DNA of 64,000 nt from Dendrobium chrysotoxum (taxonomy: Eukaryota; Streptophyta; Magnoliopsida; Asparagales; Orchidaceae). A program made the position numbers and the translations under genes. The stretch is from the NCBI GenBank assembly GCA_019925795.1, contig CM034300.1, forward strand, positions 30,925,591 through 30,989,590, written 5' to 3'. The notes beneath the pieces are model-generated. The model was not told where the DNA came from, made no database searches, and saw only the letters and a program-made list of their open reading frames with translations. Shown piece after piece: positions 1-11,527 of the stretch (positions within the stretch are counted from its first letter, which is position 1; every line of letters starts with the position of its first letter).

Positions 1-251
1 TGAATGGGAGTGGACGGCTGAGATTTGAGTGGTTTTAATATTATCGTACAGTACGATATTGGCTCGTACAGTACGATTTGCAGAGAAAATTTAAGGTTTG
101 TCATCAGCAAGGTAAGAGGATCAGGAAACCATTTTTTTTTCATTTTTTTTTATATTTTAATTTTTATATTTTTTTTATTTTTTTTTGTTTTAAAATAAAC
201 CAATCATAACAAACACACACAAAATTTTTTTTTTGTTTATTTTTTTTTTGT
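1..251 (-). other. Element A 3' spacer after pol
   Basis: This non-coding stretch follows the pol stop on the minus strand. It has long A/T runs (about 120-250) and one palindrome doublet at about 45-79, two near copies of ATCGTACAGTACGAT separated by 5 bp. The same kind of spacer follows pol in elements B and E. No gene is seen. Confidence 0.7.
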
Positions 252-3246
252 TTAGGCTTGAATGTCTATGACACCTAATTTTGGACTTAAGGTGCTAAAT
301 GTGTCATAATCTAATGGTTTTGTGAAAATGTCAGCCAATTGATCTTCAGTGGCAACATGGTGCAGTTCAATATCTCCTTTGGCTACGTGATCTCTGATGA
401 AATGATGTCTAATGTCTATATGCTTTGTTCGTGAATGTTGAATTGGATTTTTGGATATGCAAATAGCACTAGTGTTGTCACACATGATTGGAATGGTTCC
501 TACAGGTAGTCATAGATCTAATAGTTGTTGTTTTAACCATAAAACTTGTGCAACACAGCTACCTACCGCTATATATTCTGCTTTGATTGTTGATAGGGCT
601 ACCGAATTCTATTTTCTACTGGACCATAAAACTAACTAATGTCCAATGAATTGACAAGTACCAGAAGTGCTTTTTCTATCTACCCTACATCCTGCAAAGT
701 CTGAATCTGAGTACCCTAAGATTTCAAAAGTAGTGCTGTGTCTAGGATACCAAATTCCTAAGTTCGGGGTGCCTAGTAGATATCTAAGAATTCTTTTCAC
801 AGCAGTCATGTGAGATTCTTTCGGGTCAGCTTGAAAGCGGGCATAGAGACACACACTAAACATTATGTCTGGTCTACTAGCAGTCAAGTAGAGAAGCGAT
901 CCAATTATTCCCCTATACCTCTTTTGATCTACAGAGTTCCCACTGGGATCTTTATCCAATTGAATGTTAGAGCTCATGGGTGTATTCATAGCCTTAGCAT
1001 TGTCCATTTCATATTTTTTCAAAATATCATTTATGTACTTAGATTGGCTATGGAATGTTCCACCTTCCGTTTGTTTTACACTAAATCCAAGGAAGTAACT
1101 AAGTTCTCCCATCATACTCATTTCAAACTCATCACTCATTGTGTTTGAAAATTCATTGCATAAGCTTTTCTCCGTCGATCCGAACAAGATGTCATCTACA
1201 TAAATCTGAGCAATGAGTACCTCAACTCCTACCTTCTTCAAGAATAAGGTGGTGTCCACACTACCCTTAACAAAGCCTCTATCTAGTAGGAACGTACTAA
1301 GTCTTTCATACCAGGCTCTAGGTGCTTGTTTTAACCCGTATAGTGCCTTTTTCAGTTTGAACACGTGGTTTGGAAATTGTGAGTTTTCAAACCCTAGAGG
1401 TTGCTCCACATAAACATCTTCCTTGATTACCCCATTCCGAAAAGCACTCTTGACATCCATTTGATACAGCTTAAAATCCCTAAAACAAGCAAAGGCTAAC
1501 AGTACCCTGATGGCTTCTAGTCTAGCTACCGGAGCAAAGGTTTCTTCAAAATCTATTCCATCAATTTGGTTATACCCCTTTGCTACTAACCTAGCCTTGT
1601 TTCTCACTACTATTCCAGAGTCATTCATCTTGTTTTTAAAGACCCATTTAGTTCCAACCACACTTTGTTCTTTAGGTCTTTTGACTAATTCCCATATATC
1701 ATTCCTAATGAACTGGTTCAACTCTTCTTGCATTGTTAGGATCCAAAATTCATCTCCTAAGGCTTGATCTATATTCGTGGGTTCAATCATAGATATTCAT
1801 GCAGAACGACTAATTTCTTTCCTAAGTCCATGCCTAGTTTTTACCCCTTCTGATGGGTCTCCTAAGATCAGTTCTCTAGGATGATTAGAGGAAAATTTAC
1901 AATCTCTAGGCATATGTTCCTGAGGTTCCGCTCTAGTCTCTATGGTAATGGTTTCTACTCCCCGTATAACCTCAACTTATTCTTCTTCATGATTAGATTC
2001 AGAGGTCTTATTGGGTGGACTCTTCTACTACTAGGGTTCTCTTATTGAATAGTCTATAGGCTTTACCTACATATGAGTAGCCTAGGAAAACCCCTTCATC
2101 AGATTTAGGATCGAACTTTCCTAAGGGTGACTTGCCATTGATTAGGATGAAGCATTTGCAACCAAAAACATGTAAGTGGGAAAGATTGGGTGTCCTACCC
2201 TTAAGCAACTCATAGGGTGTCTTATTAAGTTTGGATCTAACATTTACCCTATTTAACACATAGCACGTGGTATTCATTGCTTCTGCCCAAAAATATGTAG
2301 GAAGAGTGTATTCAGCTAACATAGCCCTAGCAGCTGCAACTAAAGTTCTATTCTTTCTTTCTGCTATTCCATTTTGCTAAGGAGTTCTAGGAGCAGAGAA
2401 ATTATGTTCTATTCCAACATCTTTACAAAATGATTCAAATTTATCATTCTCAAATTCCCCATCGTGATCACTATGAATTGTTGAAATTACACATCCTAAT
2501 TTCCTTTGAATCCAAGTGGAGAAAATTCTAAACTCTTTAAATGACTCACTCTTATGAGCTAGGAATTTCACCCAAGTAAACCTATTGTAGTCATCCACTA
2601 TTACAAACCCATACAACTTCCCTCCTAGGCTGGCTGTACTAACAGGTCTGAACAGGTCCATGTGGAGAGTTTCTAGTGGCCTAGTGGTGTTGATATCCTT
2701 GATTGCATGAAATGAAGATTTAACTTATTTTCTTAATTGGTAGGCCTCACAAAGATGATCCTTAGTAAAGTCTAACTTTGGTATGCCTCAAACTAAGTCT
2801 TTCTGAGTGATGTTCCTAAGTGTTTTCATACTAGCATGGCATAGTCTCCTATGCCATAACCAGGAGTCATCAGCTATTATTTTTAGACACAAAGAGTTTG
2901 AGGTTTCAATGCAGTTTAAATCTAACATGTAAATATTATTTATTCATTTTTCTTCTAACACAAGTGTATCATTTAAGCTAATCATGCATTTATTAGAAAG
3001 AAATTTTATGTCAAAGCCCTTGTCACATAGTTGACTTATACTTAAAAGATTATGCTTTAAACCATCAACTAAAAGTACATTCTCAATAATCAAATTTTTA
3101 GTGTTTCCAATGATACCTGAGCCCACCACTGTTCTGGTGGTGTTGTCTCCCAAAGTTACCTTACCTCCTGACCTGGCCTCCAGTGTCATGAACTGCTTCA
3201 TATCTCCAGTCATGTGTCTCGAGCAGCCACTGTCCAGGTACCACAT
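252..3246 (-). pseudogene. Element A pol: protease, integrase, RT, RNase H (broken by stops)
   Basis: The polyprotein would cut gag-pol, integrate the cDNA and copy RNA into DNA. Protease starts at 3246 with WYLDSG holding the aspartate. The integrase core follows at 2661-2377 (the HSDHDGEF region carries a catalytic Asp), and 2322-2008 is the integrase C-terminal side. RT and early RNase H are one open stretch at 1790-636, with VARLEAIR, YGLKQAPRAWYERL and the YVDDI box. The RNase H end is 485-252, with ADIFTKPL before the stop. In-frame stops at about 2944, 2377 (a Gln codon of TPQQNG turned into TAG) and 636 break it. Length is normal for copia pol. It is dead as read unless stops are suppressed. 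Confidence 0.9.
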
Positions 3247-3288
3247 GCTCTCACTAGGTCTTTTGTGAGAGCATCTCTATAATGTCAA

Positions 3289-5106
3289 TCACAGATTAGC
3301 TTTGGGAACCCAAGTGAGTTTGGGTTCCTCCCAATGCTTATATGAATAAAATGTATGCATATTATGCTGCGATGAATGCGATTTAGGTCTCCACACTAGA
3401 TGTGTCCTATAGTGAATTGTGCACGTGCGGGCTATGTGACCTAGCATGCCACAAGAATAACATCTAACATCGGGAAATGGGTTCACTAATCTACGAGGGT
3501 GGTAGTGCCTATTTCTGGGTTTGGATGATGCATGCCGTGCAAGTTTTGAATGAGATGATTCACATGGTGGAGGCTGAAAAAACTCAGCAAACGTGGGAGG
3601 TGTTTTATTATTTTCAAATGCCTAAAGTTTTTCATTTAAAATTTTATTCTCTTGGTTAAGGCTTGCATATTCAAATCTCAATGTATGCTCACTACTACTT
3701 AGTTCCCCTGCTAGTTCTTCTTGTTCCTTAAATACATTCTCTAGTTCAACATGTGATGATTTAAAGGTATCGTGTGCAGTGGTTAACTCAATATGCTTCT
3801 TGTTTAATGCATCATATTCATCAAGCAAAGACATATGATCTTGATCCAAATCAGACAAATTCTTAACTACACTAGCATGCTCCTTTTGTAAAGTACTAAA
3901 CTCAGTATTAAGACTAACATACTTTTTCTTTAACTTTCTATACGATTCATGGATTTTTTTAGAAATAATAAGCAGTTCATCGTAAGACAGTTGACATACC
4001 TCATCTTGATCTGATTGATCAAGATTACCATTAGTCATAAGATATAGATTCGTTACCTCCTCCTCTGCTTCTTCTTCCGATGATTCTGAGGCAGAGTCAG
4101 CCTAAAATGCTTTTTGTGTCTTAAATTTTCCCTTCTTGAACTTTGATCTTTCCTCACCCTTTTCCTTGGTTTGATGAGTCTTGATGTTGGGGCAATCAGC
4201 TCGGAGATGACTGGGTTTCCTGCACTCAATGCAAATTATGTCAGATGCAACTTTAGTATGCTTTGAGCTTTTACCTTTGTTCCAATTGCTTTGATGACGG
4301 CGCTGCTTTCTTTTCAAAAAATTTTTGAACTGATGAGTCATCAAGGCGATGTCGTCATCTTCCTCCGCTGCTGAGCTGTCACTTTCAGAATTGTTTGCTT
4401 TTAAAGCTACCGTTCGCTCCTTCTTCTTTTCACCTGCATCACTTTGTCGTTGACTCACTCCTTGCTCGTAGGCAATGAGTGACCCAAGTAAATTATCAAT
4501 AGAATAAACGTTCAGGTCTTTTGACTCAGTTATTGCAGTGATTTTAGCATCATATGAGCTAGGTAAACATCATAGTATGTTTTTTACTTTTTTCGAGTTA
4601 GACAACTCTCTCCCTAAAGCATGCAGAGATGTTACAATCTGGGTGAATCGAGTGTACATGTTAGATATAGTTTCACTAGGTTTCATGCGGAATAGTTCAT
4701 AATCATGTAGCAGTATGTTCAACCTAGATTGTTTGACCTCACTAGTTCCTTCGTACGTGATACACAGTTTGTCCCAAATTTGCTTACCAGTAGTACAAGT
4801 TGATACTCGCATATAGTCTTCTAATTCTAATACACAAAAGAAACAATTTAGACATTTAGCATTTAACTGTGCAAGTTCTCTATCCTCAATGCTCCATTCA
4901 TTAAACGATATTTCAGTTTTAATTCCATTTAACATACGAAACGGTGCAGAATAACCTTCTTGGACCAACATCCACATGCGATAGTCTAGAGACTGTAAAA
5001 ATATGGCCATGCATATTTTCTAGAAATCAAACGGTATATTGTCAAATAAAGGTGGATGGGTTATAGAATAACCCTCCGTAGTGTTACGGTTACCAATTTG
5101 AGCCAT
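3289..5106 (-). pseudogene. Element A gag: nucleocapsid with coiled coil and two CCHC knuckles (broken)
   Basis: Structural protein of the virus-like particle. The start at 5106 (ATGGCTCAAATTGG) lies about 45 bases after the primer-binding site and matches the starts of the other elements. The N-terminal copia gag domain is at 5010-4570 (DYRMWMLVQEGY). A first CCHC knuckle, CIECRKPSHLRADC, is in 4458-4102. A long charged coiled coil follows at 4038-3622, and a second knuckle, CYSCGMLGHIARTC, at 3486-3289. The combination of coiled coil and two knuckles is characteristic of Sirevirus gag, whose coiled coil is known in some members to bind dynein light chain LC8. There is a TAG at 5022-5020 (Trp codon) and further breaks near 4569, 4459-4500, 4039-4100 and 3490-3620. 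Confidence 0.85.
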
Positions 5107-5151
5107 GGATCTTACATTTATAGGTTTTCTAAAACACTATTTTGAAACCCC

Positions 5152-5163
5152 GCTTTGATACCA
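5152..5163 (-). other. Element A primer-binding site (initiator Met-tRNA)
   Basis: The minus strand reads TGGTATCAAAGC two bases after the LTR end. It differs by one base from TGGTATCAGAGC, the standard complement of the plant initiator tRNA-Met 3' end. It sets the 5' LTR boundary. Confidence 0.9.
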
Positions 5164-5568
5164 CATGAAAGTACGAGATGCACCAAGAGGGGGGGTGAAT
5201 TGGTATTTTAAAAAATCAACCCTAAACAAGAGTTCTACTTTTTTTGTATTTTTTAAAGGATAACTCAATGAATAACGTGCGGAAGCAAGTACAACGTTCA
5301 CAACGACGATATTGCTAATTCAATTGTAACTTTCACAATACAAGATTCAAATTATGATTTTTCACCAAGCAATTTAACGTACTAATTAAGAGCATGAAAA
5401 ATAAAGTATGGTAAAATGGAAAAAATACACCAGAGATTTTTATAGTGGTTCGGTCACTTGACCTACGTCCACTCCCCGGAGTCCTCTACTCTGGGATTTA
5501 CACTAGTAAAAGTTGACTCTCCTTTTGCTCCCACAGTAAGGCGGAGAAGCCTTTACAATACTCACTTT

Positions 5569-5656
5569 CACCTCCCTCGGTGCGGCGGAATACCAAATGC
5601 TATGTCACCCTCCTGGTGACGGCAACGAACCTTCATCTTTTTCTCCCTCCTGGAGA
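5569..5656 (-). repeat. U5 hairpin units of element A
   Basis: Three perfect short inverted repeats lie in a row: CACC-6-GGTG at 5569-5582, GTCACC-5-GGTGAC at 5604-5620 and TCTCC-5-GGAGA at 5642-5656. On the minus strand the last two share the loop AGGAG although the stems differ. They correspond to the hairpin units in the U5 of X, Y, D and E. Confidence 0.7.
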
Positions 5657-5940
5657 TGGCAGAGTACCTTGGCGATGTTGATCTTGAAGTGACTCTTCCC
5701 TCGAGAACTTTCCCGAGACTCCCCAAAGCCACAAGAGGAGCAAAGCATGCAGCTAGCTTGGAGCAAATGTGTGATCCCCTCACACTACTTCTCCCTCACG
5801 CTCAAGCTCACCTTCACCTTCCTCTCGCAACCCTTGGATCTCTCTGAGGAATAACTTCTCCTTCATGAATCTCCTTCTTCCCTCAAAGCCTCTCACAACA
5901 AGAGGATAGACCAAAAACCCTCTATAAAAAATTTTAAGTT

Positions 5941-5949
5941 GTTTTTATA
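5941..5949 (-). promoter_or_regulatory. TATA box of element A LTR
   Basis: The minus strand reads TATAAAAAC after GAAGCCTGA, at the place where the X and Y LTRs read CCTCCTATAAAAG. It lies just downstream, on the minus strand, of the palindrome array. The position fits a U3/R boundary. Confidence 0.6.
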
Positions 5950-5993
5950 TCAGGCTTCAGAAAACACTAAAAATTTCAACTTTTGCGTTTCTG

Positions 5994-6840
5994 TTCGTAC
6001 AGTACGATATATAATCGTACAGTACGATCACTTCAAGTACTTGTTCGTCCAGTACAAGCACAGACGAATAGTTATCGAAGTTTATACATATCATACTGTA
6101 CGATATGTATATCGTACAGGACGATAATGTTGATTCGTACTATTAGTACAAGCTGATCTATGGGACGATCCGTCGGACGAAAGAATTCATCTCTGGTAGT
6201 CATCCAGCTCTCCTCTAGTCGTACAGTACGATTAGTTTATTTTAGGATATCATCCTGTATGATACGAATATGGTCCAGGATGAATAGAATAAAAAATCTT
6301 GGTTTCGTCTGGTACGATTGACAGGATGACTGAAATCATCTCTATCAGTCGTCCAACACTCCACTAAACGTACAGTACGATTAATTCATTTCAGGATAAT
6401 GTCCTGTACGATACGAATATCGTCCAGGACGAACAGAACAAAAAACCTTAGTTTTGTCTGGTACGATCGAAGGGATGAATGTAATCGTCTTTATCTATCG
6501 TACGGTATGATATATCCTCGTACAGTACGATCGACATTAATTAAGAAACCAACATTTATTTCTTGATTACAAGAGATAATTTTGGTAAGTATTCAATTAA
6601 TCATACAGTACGATCATAATCGTATAGTACGATCAGTTTAAAATTAGGAACTTACCAAACTTATTCTGGCGGCTAGGGTTTTTCAATTGAACCTTATCGT
6701 GCAGTACGATAAGTATCGTACAGTACGATTAGATTACAAATTTAATCATCTAAAAATAACCATTAGCTTGAGTATTATTAATTAATCATATAGTATGATT
6801 TTAATTCGTACAATATGATATTCTTAAAAAAATTTTAACA
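5994..6840. repeat. Palindrome-doublet array in element A LTR
   Basis: Many near copies of the 15-bp palindrome ATCGTACAGTACGAT, often in pairs. The first pair is 5994-6008 and 6014-6028. Others are near 6092-6125, 6595-6635, 6695-6730 and 6785-6822. Spacers are 4-6 bp. Some copies have mixed cores (GTAC on one side, GGAC on the other), and some carry CG changed to CA or TG. They would lie in U3, upstream of the TATA box. Confidence 0.8.
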
Positions 6841-7125
6841 TTTAAAACAAATCTCCACCTGTGTGTGTGCATGGTTGCTCCTTTCACATACATGCTTCTG
6901 TGGCAGACTCAAGAAAATAAAAATAAAGAAATAAAAATTACAGACTTTTTAACATCCTATTCTACCAGGTTTGAGTCTCCAGTAACCTTGAGCAGTGTGC
7001 ATCTGACCTGAAATGTTAGTGCTCATATACAAGGATAAGCATTTGTAATCTAAAGGAAGTCCATATGGATTCAGTAAGTATTAGTTGTCACCATCAAAAT
7101 TAAGTGCTCGGGATTCTGGATTTCA

Positions 7126-7544
7126 AAATTTCTAAAATCTATAAATTTGTAGGATAATCTTTAGTCTTCTGGTCTAGAAGAAAATAAAACTCTGTAGCCC
7201 TATCTTCCGTTGAAGCAAAATATATAGCTGTAGAGAGTTATATTGCACAAGTCCTATGGCTTAAATAACAAATCCTAAACCTTGGACTACCTGTATGCAC
7301 CATTCAAATCATGTCTGATAACACTAGTGCCATTTATATATCAAAGAATCCTATCCAACTTTCAAAGACTGAATAAATAGACATTAGGCACCATTTCATT
7401 AGAGACTATGTGATAAAAAGGTATATTGAGATACATTATACAACTACTGAACATTAATTGGCAGACATCTTCACTAAACCCCTAGCCTATGAAAGCTTTA
7501 GGACCATGAGGACTAGACTAGGTGTTATAGACATTCATGCTTAA
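7126..7544 (+). pseudogene. Element B: RNase H end of pol (fragment)
   Basis: C-terminal remnant of a copia pol. In one broken frame it gives SDNTSAI, then DIRHHFIRDYV and LADIFTKPLAYES, ending LGVIDIHA before the stop at 7542-7544. These are the standard RNase H end motifs, and the bases are close to element E. It begins exactly where A's LTR ends, so the rest of B's pol should lie left of A, outside the window. Several in-frame stops are present (Gln and Trp codons changed to TAA or TAG), so it is old. Confidence 0.85.
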
Positions 7545-7973
7545 CTAAGGATAAATCAAAGTTTATTATCATTTGAAATCAACAAATCTTATGTGTTACA
7601 TTATATGTGTTTATTTTGTGTTATTTTTATATACGTTGACTTTTGTTTTTTCATTTTTGCATATTTTTTATTATTTTTGTTTTAAAGGTGTTTTATGATC
7701 ATCACACACACACTACTCACTAGATCAACAAAAAAAAGAATAAAAAAATAAAAAAAATTAAAACTCAAAAAAAAATTTCTTATCGTGTTGTACGATCCAC
7801 TTTTATATTGTATGATATGATCATTTGTGCACAAATTATAGCCATTAGCTAAATCAACAGACCATATCAGTTTAGTTATTGGTGATCGTACTATACAAAC
7901 CACCCTTCACACCATACCATCCACATGTAAGAATCTATTGGAACGAGTTAAATTTGGTTGGTATGATCATTAT
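7545..7973 (+). other. Element B 3' spacer, interrupted by element D
   Basis: AT-rich spacer after pol, alignable by eye with 42349-42775 of element E (GATCATCACACA, then ATGATCATTTGTGCACAAA). Several decayed palindromes are present. It stops at 7973 where D's LTR begins. In E the matching sequence continues GGTCATTATTGCATTTTAT, so D inserted after ATTAT (7969-7973), its likely 5-bp target site. No gene is seen. Confidence 0.75.
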
Positions 7974-9601
7974 TGTTGCAAACCTGATTCAAGCACTATG
8001 ATTTTGATGATAATAAACATTATTGTGTCTGTTACTACTTTCTCTTAGTTCTATGATATTTTATTTTGTATTGTGTGTAATACGTTTTAGGAATTTAGTC
8101 CACCATTCACTTACAATTTTGATCAGCTCAAGACTAAGTAGACTAAGGTTACAGTCTGTATTTTCAATTTGTTCTCTATTTTTTTCCTTTCGTGAGTCAT
8201 ATCATGTAATTAGGTGAATATTATTACTGAGTAACCTTGCACACACACAGGGGGAGAGAGAAAAATGGTTTTGAGAGAGTTTTTCTTTTTAAGTGTATCT
8301 TACTGTACATTTTTAATTCATATTGTAAGATCTGTTGCGCTCTATCAAAACCCTAGCTGCAAGAGGTTAAGAGAGATTCTAAATATGCTGATTGTACCGT
8401 ATGATTTGGTTCATACTGCACACCCTAATTAAAAGCTTTCTTAATTAATCCTGCGATATCAGGCAATCAAATCTAGGATAATTATTGTGATTAATCATAC
8501 TATATGATATAGTTCATACTGTATGATTACCCGTGTACGAAATTGGTCATCCCAGAGATCGTGCCAAACAAAAATTATGATTTTTGTACTGATCATGCTG
8601 TACGATATCCACAGTCCTGGATGATCGATAGTGTATGAAGTTGGTCATCCCAATCATCATCCCAAACAAACAAAAGAAATTTCCACTGATCATACCGTAT
8701 GATATTTTAACATGATGTATGATAAGCTTAAAGATTAAATAATTCATATGCACAAACTTGCTCGATGATTCTAAAGTATACTAATCATATCATATGATAT
8801 GTGTATCATACTGTACAAACAGAAGAAGGATTTCTTGAAATTTAGGATTTTTTGAAGCCTACTATTTAAGCAATTATATTTATCCTTAGTAAAATCTTTA
8901 CTATTGTATTGATTTGAGAGAGAGCTAGAGAAAGAAAAGAGAGAGAGAGAGCTTGGGAGAGATAAAATTCCTTGTGAGGGGGAGTTGTGAGTGATTCACA
9001 AAGCTTGATCCAAGAAAGGTTTCCATCATCTTCATCAAGCTGCTTGTCTGGTTCCTTGGTGGTTTTGGGGGAGATTTTCATCAGTATCAGATCTAGGTTC
9101 TTTGCCTACTCCAGGTGAGAGTAAAAGGATTCCAAGGTACTCGGCCTACTCCAGGAGTAAGTAAAAGGATTTAGGTTCTCTGCCTTCTCTAGGAGGGAGT
9201 AAAATGATTCAAGGTACTCTACCTCACTGAGTTAGTGAAAATATTTTTTAAGGGCTTCTCCTCCTTACTGTAAGAGCAAAATGAGAGACACCAATTTTAG
9301 TGCAACACTTCAAAAGGAGGTGTTTAGGGAGTGGACGTAGATCAAGTTGACCAAACAACTATAAATCTAGTGTGTTCTTCTATTTATTTTTCCTGCATTT
9401 AATTTTCACATTTTACTGTGAATTGTTCAGTGTTTGAAATCTCTAAAATTCTTATTATTGTAAAACTGATTTGCTTCTGTATTAAGAGGTTTTTAATTTT
9501 TCATTTTGTTAAAGAATTTTTAAAATTACCAATTCACCACCCCCCCCCTTGGTTAGCCTCGGGATTAGTTCTTTAGGTTTTAACATTCTCACAAACTATC
9601 A
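7974..9601 (+). repeat. Element D 5' LTR (1.63 kb)
   Basis: Begins TGTTGCAAACCTGATTC and ends CTCACAAACTATCA, two bases before the primer-binding site. U3 holds decayed palindromes of the ATCATACTGTATGAT type (about 8390-8820). The leader holds a GA-rich tract (8916-8960) and U5 hairpin units (9094-9290), including TCACT-5-AGTGA at 9224-9238. Near the inner end are GATCAAGTTGACC (about 9342) and a C tract (9540-9548). Its U5 resembles X/Y more than B/E. Confidence 0.85.
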
Positions 9602-9603
9602 AG

Positions 9604-9615
9604 TGGTATCATAGC
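9604..9615 (+). other. Element D primer-binding site
   Basis: TGGTATCATAGC, one base from the usual TGGTATCAGAGC complement of initiator tRNA-Met, two bases after the LTR end. Confidence 0.85.
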
Positions 9616-9659
9616 GGCATTCATAAATTGATTTTTAGAAAAATTCTAAAAAAAGATAC

Positions 9660-11224
9660 ATGGCTAATTTTGGTAATCAAAATATTGTGGAAGGATATTC
9701 AATCACACGACCACCTTTATTTGAAAATATTCCTTTTGATTTTTGGAAAATTTGCATGTCCACCTTGTTACATTCAATTGATTATCGCATGTGAATGTTA
9801 GTTCAAGAAGGATATTCTGAAACTTTTAGATTAGTAAATGGCGTTAAAACTGAAATACTTTTTGCTAAATGGATTACAGATGATAGAGATTTATCTCAAC
9901 TAAATGCAAAATATTTGAACTATTTCTTCTGTGCTTTAAAATCTAAAGATTATATGCATGTTTCTACTTGTTCAACTAGTAAAGAGATTTGGGACAAACT
10001 CTGCATTACTTATGAAGGAACAAATGAAGTAAAATAATCAATGCTGAACATTCTGCTTTATGATTATGAACTTTTTTATATGAAATCTAGTAAATCTATT
10101 TCCGAAATATATACTAGGTTTACTTAGATTGTTACTTTCCTACATGCCTTAGGAAGAGAGCTTACAAACTATGAAAAAGTTAACAGGATTTTACGATATT
10201 TACCTTCTTTCTATGATGCAAAAATCACTGCCATTAATAAATCTAAAGATCTGAATGTTTATTCCATTAATAACTTAATTGGGTCACTCATTTCCTATGA
10301 GCAAGGAGGGAGTCAAAGGCAGATTGATGCAAGTGAAAACAGAAAAGAGAAAATTGTAGCCTTAAAGGCTAATGATTCTGAAAGTGACTCTTCTGGACAA
10401 GATGATGACATTGCTTTGATGACTAGGCAGTTCAAAAGCTTTCTAAAGAGAAAGTAAAAGCATCATTAGAAATGGAACAAAGGTAATACTAGTAAGAATT
10501 CTAAAGTTTCTTCTAACATTATATATTTTGAATATAGGAAACAAGGGCACCTGAAGTCTGATTGCCCAACTCTTAAAGTTCACCCAAGCAAGGAGAAGGG
10601 TGAAGAAAAACCTAAATTCAAGAAGGGAAAACAAAGGATTTAGAAGGCTTTCTGGGTAGACTCTAGATCAGACTCTTCTAAAATTAAAGTAGAAGAGGAG
10701 GTAATGAACCTGTGCTTACTGGCAGATGATCATCTTGATCATTATGATCAAGAGGAGGTATGTGAGGTTACCTATTGTAAAATATTTAAAGTTTCTAAAA
10801 AAATTCATTCTTCATGTAGGAAGCTTAAAAAGTTACAAGTAAGCCTCAAATCTAATTTTTTAATTCTACAGAAAGAGGATGAATGTTTAAGTAAAGACCA
10901 CTCCACTCTGGATAGCAATCACATGAATTTATTAGATGAATTTGATACCTTAAACAAGAAGCATTCTAAATTAATTGTTGAGCGTGATTCTTTAAAAGCA
11001 TCTCATATTGATTTTGAAAATTCATTTAAGAAAATAAAGGCATGTTTAGAAAAAGCTGATAATAGGGAGTACGCATTAAAAATTGAAATTTCTATTCTTA
11101 AAAGTACAAACCAATTTTTATAAACTAAGCTAAATGCTTTAAAAGAAAATAAAATATCACCTACACTGGCATAGTTACATAATCCATCACCATAACATGC
11201 ATCATTCAAACCTAGGAAGAGGCC
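9660..11224 (+). pseudogene. Element D gag (broken, C-terminus deleted)
   Basis: Starts ATGGCTAATTTTGG at 9660. The N-terminal gag domain is readable at 9795-10037 (WITDDRDLSQLNAKYLNYFFCALK), after a stop at 9794 in place of Trp. The first CCHC knuckle region (10526-10567) has lost a cysteine (TAT for TGT). The coiled coil is open at 10704-11123. The sequence ends at CCTAGGAAGAGGC about 11223, so the second knuckle is missing because of a deletion that also removed protease and early integrase. Confidence 0.8.
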
Positions 11225-11527
11225 CTAGAGCCATGTTAGATGAATGAAAGAACAAGACCTTGATAGAAGCCACTAGAGCCATGTTAGCTGAATACACACT
11301 TGCTAAATACTACTGGGCCAAAGTGGTGAATATAGCCTATTATGTTATAAATAGGGTTAATGTTAGATCCAAAAAGAATAAGACACCATATGAAATCCTT
11401 AAGGGAAGAACACCCAACCTCTCTTACCTTCATGTCTTTAGATGTAAAATATTCTTTTCAAATAATGGGAAGTCTCAACTAAGAAAGTTTGATCCAAACT
11501 AAAATGAAGGAGTATTTCCAGGCTACT
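11225..11527 (+). pseudogene. Element D integrase fragment before LINE1
   Basis: Reads AEYTLAKYYWAKVV, INRVNVRSKKNKTPYEIL and KGRTPNLSYLHVF, the region after the catalytic core of copia integrase. The catalytic core with its Asp residues is absent, deleted between 11224 and here. A 21-bp stretch at 11225-11245 (starting CTAGAGCCATG) recurs at 11273-11293 with one mismatch, marking the scar. The frame is cut at 11527 by LINE1 and resumes at 13617. Confidence 0.8.
11513..11527 (+). repeat. Target-site duplication of LINE1 (left copy)
   Basis: TATTTCCAGGCTACT, repeated at 13602-13616 on the other side of the insertion. A perfect 15-bp match, typical of target-primed reverse transcription. Confidence 0.95.

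Larger units (their letters stand above)
1..7125 (-). mobile_element. Element A: Sirevirus-type copia LTR retrotransposon, 3' end outside window
   Basis: On the minus strand the order from 7125 downward is 5' LTR (7125-5166), primer-binding site, gag, protease, integrase, RT, RNase H and a 3' spacer that runs off the left edge. It interrupts the RNase H region of an older plus-strand element (B), whose tail resumes at 7126. Reading frames are long compared with most other elements here (one open stretch of 384 codons in RT/RNase H), so A is one of the younger insertions. The target duplication cannot be checked because the other end is outside the window. Confidence 0.9.
5166..7125 (-). repeat. 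Element A 5' LTR (about 1.96 kb)
   Basis: The LTR reads TG (7125) to CA (5166) on the minus strand. The outer end, TGAAATCCAGAATCCCGAG, resembles the starts of the B/E LTRs (TGTTGCATCCAGG, TGTTGTAATCCAAG). It contains the CACACACAGGTGGAGA block (about 6857), a palindrome array (5994-6840), a TATA box (5941-5949) and a hairpin-rich U5 (5480-5680). Near the inner end is the C-tract hairpin also found in X and Y. It is flanked by element B pol on the right. Confidence 0.85.

Noticed and set aside
5656..5847. Plus-strand open stretch in element A LTR
   Set aside because: It is antisense to the LTR leader of A, has no homology to a known family, and is not kept in other LTRs.
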